Source: Membranipora membranacea
Taxonomy: Eukaryota; Bryozoa; Gymnolaemata; Cheilostomatida; Membraniporidae
DNA length: 64,000 nucleotides
Direction of reading: 5' to 3'
NCBI GenBank assembly: GCA_914767715.1
Contig: OU612068.1
Location: 13,456,001-13,520,000, forward strand
Position numbers and translations under genes: made by a program. The notes beneath the pieces are model-generated. The model had not been told where the DNA came from, did no database searches, and saw only the letters and a list, made by a program, of their open reading frames with translations. Positions 25,701 to 36,100 of the stretch are shown in pieces; position 1 is the stretch's first letter, and every line of letters starts with the position of its first letter.

Positions 25701-28700
25701 TGTCATGTCTTGGGTAACTGCTGATAATTTTGTTTTTAATATTAGTATGAGCGGATGATGCTTGTATCTTAAACCAGGTTGATTTATGAAAATTGAAATA
25801 GGTAACATTGCTAAATGACATTTGCTGATTACCAACTTGGCAAGTTTTTTGTGGTCAAGCTAACCTGTGCCCTTCAGTCTTTGGGAGTGATAATGGCGGG
25901 ACATCGCTCATCCAAATCGGCAAGTATTCCTGTGTGTGTGTTATAATGCCTCATTTAATCACGCCTGTATTTTGCCATCAAGCTCCACTTTTTGTAGAGG
26001 CTCCTTCTACTGCAAAAGGTGTCTATGATGGAAGCACCATGTTAATTGAAGAAACTGAGTTACCCACAACAGAAACACAACCTGAGATGATGGATTATAA
26101 CTTGGGTAGCGGTTGGTACTTAGGTGATCAAGGCTCAAGCACTACAAAAGCGCTGAAGCCAGACGCATCAAAGACAGATCCACCAAACACTGTCGCACAG
26201 AGTACAACCACATCAAAAACTCTCAGCCCGCTGATGAACAAGACCTTGATGAACGACACGCTGATGGGGACAGAGGGTAATCAGGGGCAGACAGAGGAAT
26301 CAGAGGACGATGATATGATTCAGACTATGTTAGAGGATGGCTGGAGACTATACGACAGATCAAACCATGAAGAGACCACTACTCTACTGGAGTGCAAGTT
26401 TGCTGGTGTTACATGTGGAACAAAGGTATAGGACAGGGTCAATGCATTGGCTCTGATTTGCTGTTGGGTGAGAAAAACCCACCACCCAATCAGAGCCAAC
26501 GCATTGGCTAGGGTCAAGGGAATATATTTGTTACCAACCCAACATTATACTGTGTTAAGTGTGCTTGCCAAACAAAAGACTAAGTCAGTTTCATCAAGAG
26601 CTAAGAAATCCCAACATTTGCGGCTTTAATTCTAAAGTACTTATCTTCCTGGTGAAAAATCATTTCACGCGCCCTCAATTAGGGGCCTTACCCCTTATCA
26701 TACACAGTATGCTGTTAGGACAGGATTTGCTATAAAATGACTTGGTATATTTCCTTGTTCGGGTACATTCTACACAAAGTACATGCCTGAATCTTTGAAT
26801 TCAGCAGCATCCTTTTTCTGGCAAAGACTTTTGACAATAAGTTCCATTCGTTGAATATTTTATCTCAAGCCATATGATATCAGATATTACACGCAGTCAA
26901 CTCTCATCCATCACCTTTCATCTTTCCAATTTAATTGTTTTGGTTTTAAACAAATAAATACACAAATACACAAATACACAAATACACAAATACACAAATA
27001 CACAAATACACAAATACACAAATACACAAATACGTAAGCAAATACGTAAGCAAATACGTAAGCAAATACGTAAGCAAATACGTAAGCAAATACGTAAGCA
27101 AATACGTAAGCAAATACTTAAGCAAATACTTAAGCAAATAAGTATTTATATGTTTGTCTATGACAGGTAAATGAAGAACATGATAAAGTGTAACAACATA
27201 AAGCAAAGAGTAAAAAACAACAATGATGATTTCTTTTTTGTAAATTATTTTCAGTGGTTTTATCAAGATGTGACAGAGAAAGGAAGCTGCTACACCTTCA
27301 ACCATCCTCAGACTCATGACTATCTTTCCTCACAAGGATGGGAATGGCCACTGAGGCAGAGCTATGGGGGCCCGCAGTTTGGACTGAATCTCGTAATTGA
27401 CGCTGAAACGGTGAGACAATGCAAAGAAATGCAAAAACCAAAAAATTATAAAAAAAAAAGTCAGTGCACTCTACAGAATTCATTTTATTTGATTCACAAA
27501 AGTAATGGATCCATGAAGATTCATTTATTATATTTTTCTGTCTTTTCAGGCTGACTACATGAGCAGTGTGTACACTAATGTGTTCAGAGGGTTAATAGTA
27601 CGAGTCCACAATCCAGAGCTCAAACCAAACATGAGGAGCACAGGCTCTGTAGTTCCTGTGGGATTTCACACAAACATGGCTATCTCACAAAATGAGGTGA
27701 TGGATTAGCCTTAACTAAGTTTGATCCCTTTTGCCTGCATTCGGAATTGCTTCTCCTTCCCCACTGACAAGCTGTGGAAGGGGGGGGGGGCAAACCCGTA
27801 TGCAGGCAAACTGGATGATGACAACATTCAAGTTGGACCTGATATTATCAAGCTAAGTATGTATTGTTGGAAAATTGTTTAAAACATGACAACTCTTTCG
27901 ACAAAGGCCCCAACATTAGCCTGGGTAGGCTGTCGGGGGTGGGTGGGTTGGGGGCGGATGGATGGTGGTGTCACCCCTACCCAACCATCTCCGACAGCCT
28001 GCTCAGGCTACCCCCACATTATGTCTCAAACATTTGTTGATGATACAGATCAGTAACATGGAGAGCCCGTGGGGCGTGTGTTGTCGTGATGATAGACTTA
28101 AGTTCTCTCCCAATAAGACTTATAACTATGAGAGCTGTACTCAGGAATGTATCATTGAGGAGATAATCAACAAGTGTAATTGTACACCTTACTATACTCA
28201 AACAGGTCTGTTTGTGTATCTTTTTAATTTTACTATGATTCGCTTTTACTCTTCTTATTTGCTGTTGCCTCCCCCGTTTAAAGCCGATAGATTGGCTAGT
28301 TTATTCTATGCTGCTCAAATTATTGACAAAGAGGTGGAGAAGTTTTGAGTAGGTAAGTAAAATTACCATGAAATAACTCCAGGCAAATTAAGTCTTGCTA
28401 TTTTCCTTTCACAAAACCAAGTCATATCTTTACCAAGTACAAGACGAGTTGTGACATGGCTCTCAGTGACTTAACTTTGCGTGACTTGGCCTCACCCATG
28501 TTTTGGATATTGGTTATACAGACTCTCTTACAACCTTGTCATTTGTAAATGAAAGCTAAGCTATCAGTTTACCAAAAGATGTTTGCCATGATCAATCTCA
28601 AAAATGAGTTAAATATGCTTGGGCATGATCAAAAATAAAGATACCAAAGCTATCAATGATTTGAGGACATTTAAGTTAATATACATGTAGATATACATTT

Positions 28701-31700
28701 ACGCCTGATATATCCTTTCTAAGTAAACCAGATTCTATTGGTTCCATTTCCATGTTTTGCTCTATAGATGATACATCAATGACTACATGCGAGTATTGGA
28801 CGTGGATGACATGTGGACTGGGAGCAGCAGGTAAGTGGCCTGCAGCATTGTCTGCAATGAGCCAAGCCGACCCGCCCTGCATTAACCTCAAGTCACCCCG
28901 TGCAGTTAAGGTGCTTGGTAACATCAGTTGAACTTAGTGGGGACCAAGTCACCACCAACCCTACCTGATTTGGCCAATAGGAGCATGGTATATGTAATCA
29001 TTCACTAACTAGCACATATCTATATGTATGAAAAGAATATAATATAAATAAATAGAAAATATAGTTACTAGTAAGGGTGAATGGCGCTTCTGCTTGTTCA
29101 ACAAAATCCCACAATGCAAATTAGGTCTAAATTGTCTTGGGACATGGTTTTACAGTCTTTTGCGCTATCACTGACTGAATTTTTTGAGATTTTAAGGGAA
29201 TTGCAGGACAAATTAGGTAAAAGCCGGCTCTGTTGTAATAAAATTGATTATTAATAATCAATGTAAAATCCCGTACACAATTGTATTACAAGGAAAAAAA
29301 TCATTTCTACCTATTTTAATGAAGATACCTTATCTTGGATTGATATCGAAAAGATAAACTCACATATTTTTTTTTTTTTATTACATTATTGTCATCAACA
29401 TATTTTGATTTAATTAAAATCAAGCTGATGCCGAAAAGAACTTCTCCTCACTCTGCTCGTACTGTAAGCCCGGCTGTTCAGAGACTAGATATACCACTGT
29501 GATATCACAGACTCAGCTACTCAACTCAGAGGAAGACTGGGAAAATCTAAATAAAAAGTATTTCAGTGCAAAATCGACCGGCATGCACAAAGATAACACA
29601 GACTTCTACAGGTATGAAAAGCTGTTTAGTTATAGATTAATTCGAATCGACATTGGAATAATTCAAATCGACATTCCAAATCTGTTATTCCTTTAACAAT
29701 TAAATTAGGTTATTCAGCTGTCAATTAGAAACAGTCTCAACCAGTAAGCGAAAACATAGAAAGGATGTATTGCAAACCATTATCGTGATGATATGTGATG
29801 ATATGTGATGATTTTGATACATAAGACTTCTGTCAACGGAGATTTCTCAGATATAATGGATTTTTAGGATCTCTCTACGCGCACCTTCCTCTGTCTTCAT
29901 TCATACTTTTTTGCAACCGATACAGTTGTTTCACTATGAACTCAGATTTGATTATGTATCGTTGTTTGCCTCGCAGACACCTCTATTGATTTATAACCTG
30001 AGCAAACAGGGAAGAAATAGGTCAAGAGGCACTCTGTAAACTAAATACAAACCTACAGTTTTATTCCCAAACACAACTTCTAATGACCTATCTCACTTAT
30101 ATCGAGATCACACTACATGGATGTGTATATCCGATTGCTGGAATCAATTTAGTCTGAGAACCCTATGTGTTCCCACCCCTAATTTTAAAAATGACCTTCT
30201 GATGGGTTTCAAGCTCTTTAAAACTATTTTTAAGAACATTTTCGAATGAGTTTATCAACTCTCTTACATCAGAACATGATTATAACACAAGATTAAATAA
30301 TTTACGAACAAAAAAGGCCAAAACAAGCGAGGTGAGAGGTCCCTGTTGTGCCATGGTGTCAACCTGTACAACAGGTACCTTATGGGAGTGGGGACATGTA
30401 CTCAGTCTGGTTCCTTGGGTGGCCTGGCGGCGTGCCTGTGGGAGGGGGTTTGATTGTGTGCAGGTTGCGGATGTTTCGCTCTGTCGTTCCGGCAGGCGAG
30501 TGTGGCGTCGAGAGTTCTAGTCGGGCAGTCTCTGCTCTAGCTTCGTGCTATCTGACTGTCCCATTGCTTTTTAACTTTTTATATACCTTTGATACCGTTT
30601 TAATCATTCTAGTTTTTATAGTAAGCAATAAACACACATAAATATAAAAAAAAAAGCCTTCGATCAGAGATATACATATCCCGTGATCTGTGTGGTTACT
30701 TTTCTAGAGCTGATGCATTTTTGAAGGAAATGACTATGCCATTGAATTGTGTGAATGTTTATGGTTAATATCGTTATCAGGAGAAACTGCTTGCAGAGTA
30801 GGTTGTTCCCCCTTACCTTGTGATGGGATAACTCTTTATTATTTTCTTTCACCATTTTAGGGACAGCGTGGTAAGCTTATCGATATATTTTGATGATCTG
30901 ACAGTAACACACATTAACCAGAAGAAGGCAATCGATGAGCTGGAACTACTGAGTGAGTGTATAGGTCTTACTTGGGTCTTCATCCATGAGAGAATCTACG
31001 TATTTTAAGAACCCTTAATTACAACAAGGAGTACACCTTGATTGTACTTGTGTTGGTCCCACCATGATTGACGACAGTGAATATATTATATGGAAACTTT
31101 TCAATACTGAACCTGAACTCAACACTCTATACGGAGTTCCTGATGAGATAACTGAATTAATGTAAAAATGACACTATTAAAAATCATGCTAAATATTCCA
31201 ATTGTTGGCCTAAGCTTTGAAGATGTAATCGAACACTGTTATTGCTTGATTTATATCATGTTCGTGTTGTTAATCCAGCTATCAGATTATTTAATGACTA
31301 AAAGATATAAAAAAAATTCATGATGTTGAAAACATTGAGGTATGAAGCTAAAGGAATCTTCTTAGAGCACGATTTCATGTTCATTTTCCCTTTATGTAGT
31401 GCCTTTGTGGATATATTGATATGATCTCGCGACCAACTTGGAAAACTTTCAGATCTCCAACACCGAAATCTCCTGTAGATCAGGTTTGATTCAATTTGCC
31501 AGAATTGAAGTTTCCCCTCCACTGACAAGAGCAACTACAACCCTTGCTAAGTAAATAAAAGTAAAACTTGACCGAATCGTACAATGGGGTTTGATTAAAA
31601 CAATCCCTGATTCTACTGACTGCTAGGGATTTGCTATTGCTAGACCAAGTTTTTAGTCCATTTGCCTGCATTCAGAGTTGCTCCATCGACTGGTCACGCT

Positions 31701-31968
31701 GCTGCTTGAAGTGAAATGGATGGAAGCAATTGAAATGGAATGCACAAGCAATCGGATTAAACTTGATCTAGGGATTCGCTGACTCGCTATTTATACACCA
31801 GTTTTTTTAATTGAAGGTGAGTTTGGAGGAATGCTCGGACTGTTTATGGGTTTGAGTCTACTCACCATAGTGGAGATGATTGAGGCTATAGTCCTGGCCT
31901 GTTACAAATGTAACTTCAAGAGGAGACTGGGGCGAAAAACTTTACCGCTCAACACATCAAAGATCTAA
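22722..31968 (+). CDS. DEG/ENaC-family sodium channel subunit with an LDL-receptor class A module
   Basis: Thirteen exons join in frame: 22722-22754, 23131-23318, 24271-24369, 24628-24758, 25378-25533, 25983-26425, 27255-27410, 27550-27696, 28049-28205, 28768-28830, 29425-29611, 30861-30952, 31817-31968, giving 667 residues. Order: a short cytoplasmic N-terminus with the family's His-Gly motif ([12 protein letters not shown]), first membrane helix ([19 protein letters not shown]), the post-helix motif [11 protein letters not shown], an LDLa module ([20 protein letters not shown]), and an acidic Thr-rich insert. Then come the GSCYTFN and GPQFGLNL elements and the Cys-rich domain ([19 protein letters not shown]). 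The last exon holds the pore and second helix ([20 protein letters not shown], with GLS at the usual G-x-S filter) and a basic tail. Channels of this family are trimeric, plasma-membrane, amiloride-sensitive sodium channels gated by acid, peptides or force. Ligand and subfamily cannot be told. AATAAA follows at 32010. Confidence 0.92.
25378..25533 (+). CDS. LDL-receptor class A module exon within the channel gene
   Basis: This 156-nt exon is phase 1 at both ends and encodes one LDLa repeat: Cys residues in the expected order with the acidic calcium-binding part [17 protein letters not shown]. Symmetric phase-1 exons are the classic form of shuffled extracellular modules. It follows a Ser/Asp-rich exon and precedes an acidic Thr-rich exon (25983-26425), so it sits in the extracellular region soon after the first membrane helix. 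LDLa modules usually bind ligand or partner proteins. Confidence 0.9.
26433..26518. repeat. Short inverted repeat, GCATTGGCTCTGATT arms
   Basis: TGCATTGGCTCTGATTTGCT at the left and AATCAGAGCCAACGCATTGG at the right face each other across a short gggtgagaaaaaccca centre. It starts eight bases behind the donor of exon 25983-26425 in the channel gene. Confidence 0.6.
26949..27148 (+). repeat. Compound minisatellite: (aaatacac)-type then (aaatacgtaagc)-type units
   Basis: About ten units of caaatacaca are followed by about eight 12-bp units caaatacgtaag, and two or three units with ctta in place of cgta. It lies in a channel-gene intron. The two blocks share the aaatac half, suggesting one grew out of the other. 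The reading frame across it (minus strand, Tyr-Leu-Leu-Thr repeats) is only a product of the repeat. Confidence 0.95.
27714..27840. mobile_element. MITE of the TAGACCAAGTTTGATC family, copy 2
   Basis: The left end has AAGTTTGATCCCTTTTGCCT and GCATTCGGAATTGCTTCTCC. The right side carries the complement of TTTGCCTGCATACGGGTTTG after a run of twelve G. It starts only 17 bp behind the donor of exon 27550-27696 of the channel gene. Confidence 0.6.
27912..28020. repeat. GC-rich hairpin, TAGCCTGGGTAGGCTGTCGG arms
   Basis: TAGCCTGGGTAGGCTGTCGG at the left pairs with CCGACAGCCTGCTCAGGCTA at the right. G-rich and C-rich strands (ggggtgggtgggttgggggc and cacccctacccaaccatc) lie between. It ends about 30 bp before the acceptor of exon 28049-28205, so it could affect splicing or form a G-quadruplex. 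Confidence 0.65.
31641..31770. mobile_element. MITE of the TAGACCAAGTTTGATC family, copy 3
   Basis: The left end is TAGACCAAGTTTTTAGTCCA followed by TTTGCCTGCATTCAGAGTTG. The right end is the complement of TAGATCAAGTTTAATCCGAT. It lies in the last intron of the channel gene, ending 46 bp before the final acceptor. Confidence 0.75.
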
Positions 31969-32009
31969 CACGTAAAGCTGACTCTGTCTGATAGTGACTG
32001 ATGAATCTC

Positions 32010-32015
32010 AATAAA
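32010..32015 (+). promoter_or_regulatory. Polyadenylation signal of the channel gene
   Basis: AATAAA lies 42 bp after the TAA stop, which would give a very short 3' UTR. A second AATAAA-like site follows at about 32061. Confidence 0.6.
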
Positions 32016-32175
32016 CCCACTGTTGTTGGTATTTAGAGTAGAATGTCTAGACGTTGTTTTAAATAAATGAATTAACTTATTTTGATGGAATGGGTCTGCC
32101 ATGTTATGGATGAAGTGAATTGGTGAGCATTTTGTGTACTCAGGTTATTCTACGCGCAATCGTGTTAGGCGCTAC

Positions 32176-32207
32176 CATAGACTTAATGATAATATGTTGA
32201 ATCTATG
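32176..32207. mobile_element. Ultra-short CATAG palindrome, copy B (32 bp)
   Basis: Starts CATAGACTTAAT and ends TGAATCTATG. The flanking octamers are GGCGCTAC (32168-32175) and GATGCTAC (32208-32215), identical at six of eight positions, as expected of an older insertion. Confidence 0.6.
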
Positions 32208-32295
32208 GATGCTACTATGTGTTGTACTACACTTATTTATATTGAAATACCAACTAGAAATCCTTTGTGTGTGGATTTCATTAATCACATAAAAC

Positions 32296-32386
32296 CTAGA
32301 CCAAATTTGAACCATTTGGCCAGCATTAAAACATAAGGGGACAACTCAGGGACAAAGCTGGCAAAATGGGTCAAACTTGATCTATA
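32296..32386. mobile_element. MITE of the TAGACCAAGTTTGATC family, copy 4 (about 90 bp)
   Basis: The left end is CTAGACCAAATTTGAACCAT and the right end, on the other strand, TAGATCAAGTTTGACCCATT. Both continue into TTTGGCCAGC or TTTGCCAGC, and a GGGGACAACTC core matches the other copies. Confidence 0.75.
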
Positions 32387-32431
32387 AAAACCCTATGAAT
32401 GTAGCACTAGCCCAACGCAATGTGCAATAAC

Positions 32432-32442
32432 CATAGACTATG
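32432..32442. mobile_element. Ultra-short CATAG palindrome, copy F (11 bp)
   Basis: The whole element would be CATAGACTATG, between GCAATAAC (32424-32431) and GCAAAAAC (32443-32450), seven of eight identical. Alone this would be chance; it is listed because of the five longer relatives with the same layout. Confidence 0.4.
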
Positions 32443-33054
32443 GCAAAAACGGATGATATGAGTTATGTGTCAGTATTGGTTCTTAATTTTATTTCATTTG
32501 GCGAAATAAGCATGCATCTGTATAGTAAATAATGGTAACTGCAAAATGGATGTTCATTATTTTGATCAAATTTTGAAGAATATCTTCATGCAATATCCGT
32601 TGTTGTCTAAATTTGTTATACTAAAATATGAATAAAAAGGCAAAAATATTTCTCAATTTGGTTTCAGGCGATTACTATTTAATCTCAAAATCTCAGTGGC
32701 AGCAAAGATGGTTTTGGTACATATATGAAAACCTCCAATAGGCTATGGACAAAATCAATGATACAGGACAAAGAAGAGGTAGACTTCAAATAGATTCACA
32801 ATATTGAGCAACGAAAATTGAATACCAGAATCAATAATATCCAACTGATCATATTTTTACACAGCAACTTGCTGAAAATTTCACTGGTGGAACATATTAG
32901 ATAGTGTTGGATTCTATAAAAGTTAAGGGGAGGAAAACTCTTCATATATTGTATATATTTTGGAAAAGCAGCTATTATGCAGAAGGAAAATCTAGCCACC
33001 ATCTGATGGCTCGTTCAATTCAGTTTAGGTCTCCTACTGTTTTAGGGGTGTGGC

Positions 33055-33097
33055 CATAGAGTTATTATAATGTATGATAGTATATAATAACTCTATG
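33055..33097. mobile_element. Ultra-short CATAG palindrome, copy C (43 bp) with exact 8-bp target duplication
   Basis: Starts CATAGAGTTATTATA and ends TATAATAACTCTATG. GGTGTGGC flanks it exactly on both sides (33047-33054, 33098-33105). It lies about 100 bp downstream of the PPIP5K stop codon, so it is probably transcribed in that gene's 3' UTR. Confidence 0.8.
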
Positions 33098-33191
33098 GGT
33101 GTGGCTTACTCACAGCTTCTGAGGTGAAGGTTTTTGCTTCGAAGTTGTGGCTTATTTTGATCTTATTGGGTAATCTTACTAAACCAAGTGA

Positions 33192-36100
33192 TTAGCTGTT
33201 ACTAGAAGAGTGACTTTTAGTACCAGGTATTGGGTCATCAGTACCGCTGCGAGAACCTGCCGCTCCAGAGCGCAGCCCAGAGGTGACTGCAGATGTAGAG
33301 TAAACAGCTTCTGTTGAAGCAGACTTGAAGTTTTGTTCATTTAATTTGAGGCTTGGCAGTGTTTGTTCCTGTAGAGTTGGTGTTGATACCGAATGAGTTA
33401 GCTCTGTAGTAGGTCCAACTGCCAGATTTCTCACTGCAAGGTGGTCTTTTGGGACACTAGAGTGACAAGGCTTATTTTCTGGGTGGTCTGATGATGATTT
33501 TTCAGGGTGGTCTGATGAAAAAGATTGTGATTGGCTATTGCATTGACCTGATTTTGCTGACAGTTTTTGCATGCTATTCTGCTGGTCTTGATGTTCATGT
33601 GACAATCTGGAGGTGTCAGTGGTGACTTGAACTGATTTTTCACTTGTACCTGACAATGTTCGCTTATCGGTGTCAACTGAAAGCTTGCCCAATTTTTCCT
33701 TGTTCGGTACCTGGGACTTAGATACCAAAGAGGCATGTAGTGTACCACTTGGGCGAGCAACTGGTTTTGCAGCCTGATGAGACTCTTTCTCTGGTCCTGA
33801 AGCTAAGAAAGGCATAAAGTAATTGAGTTAAAGGTGTGGGGCATTAGCACACGCTTAGTAATGGTGAAACTAGATACAGTATGAACAAATATCACTCTAT
33901 ATGTTCAATGAATTGCGGTGGCGCTTGGCTTGGAACATGTAGCCCTAACGCTGATGAGAGGCAAATTCAAATGCGTGTAATTGAAACAAATCAAGTAATT
34001 CAAAGAGGCCCTTGTGTTCCTTGGATACCTGCTCGAACCCTCATAATCAATATAGTGTAAGCCTGTGCTGCCCAGTAAGAATGTGCACCAGGTGCTGTAC
34101 TCATACAAGTACCAACCATTTCAAATGTGATGTCTTTTGAAATTCACACTTTTAAAATTTCACATATCTCAGTGCATACTGCATGCCAAACACCTGATGC
34201 TGTGATAGAAGAAGAGGAAGGAGGGTTACATGCTTACGACAGATGAGCTGGTTAGTGGTAGAGGTGACGTTTATAGGTAACGTGGATGATAGAGTAGCCA
34301 TTGGGTCACTGTTATTAGGAGATATGAAGCTTTCCATGTTCTCTATACTCCAAGTGAGATCAGAGTCGACAGTAGTCTGAACAGCCATAGACTGGTGACG
34401 GGTCAACCAAAAAGTACTCTCATATGGGTCTGCAAAGCAGAAACTGTGAGGCTGACGAGGTTTGATTATGGATGTTCCTGCTATTATATGGCTAAATCTG
34501 TATTTAATGAATTGGATGGCTCATTCTCATGTGAACCTTGCCTTGATGATCTTGCTAGTATCAACAGCTGCACAGAAGTTTTTAAGAGAGATCAACACAA
34601 GTTAGAGAAATGGAAATATATACATTTCAGCCATACCCATTATCAATGTTGGGAAATCATAGAGGTGATCACTTCGCTGTTTCTCAGCATGTATATTTTC
34701 ACACTTCAACACTCCAGTGACATGTTTAGGGGTTCGTGCATTGAATTCAATCCTATGTCTAAGGCAAGGCTATGATAGGTCAAGGCAACTCCGTCAAAAC
34801 GCATCAATATAGATGACAAGATGCACAAAGTTCTTGCGCGAATTAAATCGTTCATTTTATACCCAGATAAGAAGGGTGATGGGAGAAATTTTGATAGCCT
34901 TTTGGCAAAAGAGTAGCTGATGGGTGGGGGGGGGGGCAACTGCCATTATTCAATTTTACTGCCTATCTTTGACCTGGACAAAGATTCGCCTATTCCAGCA
35001 ATTTCATTTGTGCAGTAGCCTAAAGGTGGGTTGTTAGTATTTCTACCTTACACAGCAGACTCAATACAATTATACAGAAGAAAACTACTACTATAACGCT
35101 TCATATAAGAGGGGTAACGTTAGTATGTCAAGGGGGTTTTTTGTCATGCAAATCAAGCACTAAAACTACTTTTGGGTTAATAGAAAAGGAATATCGGTTC
35201 GGGAAATCAGGTTACACAGGTACACAAGTAACAGCAATATCACTACATGCAATACATCAAGTATATGTATTTCTGTATGACAATCTGCTAATAGTAGGTT
35301 AAAATATGCCGTAAAGAGTCTTTGATCTTTGCTTCTCCCGGATAGGGCAGGTAAATTATACTAACCTGGTGTTTTACATGCAGACTGCTGTTTGATAGCC
35401 CTATCCTGGTTACTGCTGGTATCAGGTAGTTTAGGCCGAGATTTTGTTGGGAAGTACGGCTTACTGCAGGAATATCCAGCATATACTGCAGCAGCTGTAT
35501 ATGAAATCCAAATTTACAGGATGTTATAGTGGAAAAATGATAAAAGATGGTTGAGAAGTGTGATACCACATTTATACAGGATATCAAAGTCGCTCATATC
35601 AGTGCTAGCAAAGTGCAAAAACTGTACTCAAGATGTGTGCTTTTGGTTTTTAGTTTGAAGTCTTATTTCTCTATGGAAAGACATGTGACAGCATGGAAAG
35701 ACATGCTGACAAGCTGGAAAGACAGCTAAACCTACTACAAGGGTCCCAGCAATGGGCCATGTAAGGCCAATAACCCTAACACGTACGCTGTGTTTCATAG
35801 GGTGGCAATGGTGGATTGGAATGTGCTGTGGGATGAGAGAACACAACTCCGAGTAGTGAATAGTGGGCTATCTAATTAGCGCCATTCTTTTTTGGGGATG
35901 GTGAGATGGCGCAATCGGTTAGCGCGCTTGCTATTCACTGCCAGGCGATTAGTGCCGCAGGAGTTGTGGGTTCGAGTCCCACTGGGGGAGCTTTCATTGT
36001 TGATTGTTCTAGCCCCCAGCACCCTCGGGTGTATACCTCTCCTCTGTCCCAATATTGATAGACAAATCTGCCCTGATAACTAGGTAGAGATTTCTGTAAG

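Larger units (their letters stand above)
31969..33191. other. Convergent intergenic region with 3' UTRs
   Basis: The channel gene ends here from the left and the PPIP5K gene from the right. AATAAA at 32010-32015 serves the channel. A minus-strand AATAAA (plus-strand TTTATT at 32488-32493) could serve PPIP5K. The stretch holds one MITE (32296-32386) and three ultra-short CATAG palindromes (32176, 32432, 33055). No further exon is seen. Confidence 0.6.

Noticed and set aside
26946-27317. A 123-codon minus-strand frame rich in Tyr-Leu-Leu-Thr repeats
   Set aside because: It is the translation of the aaatacgtaagc minisatellite in an intron, without homology or splice context.
34152-34237. Continuation of the PPIP5K exon 34429-34238 past its donor
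   Set aside because: The donor gtaagc at 34237 restores phase 1 to the last exon, while the continuation soon ends without conserved sequence.
35897-35990. A functional tRNA gene with intact A and B boxes
   Set aside because: The acceptor stem and anticodon arm do not pair and the sequence is followed by a repeat tail, so a tRNA-derived SINE is the better call.
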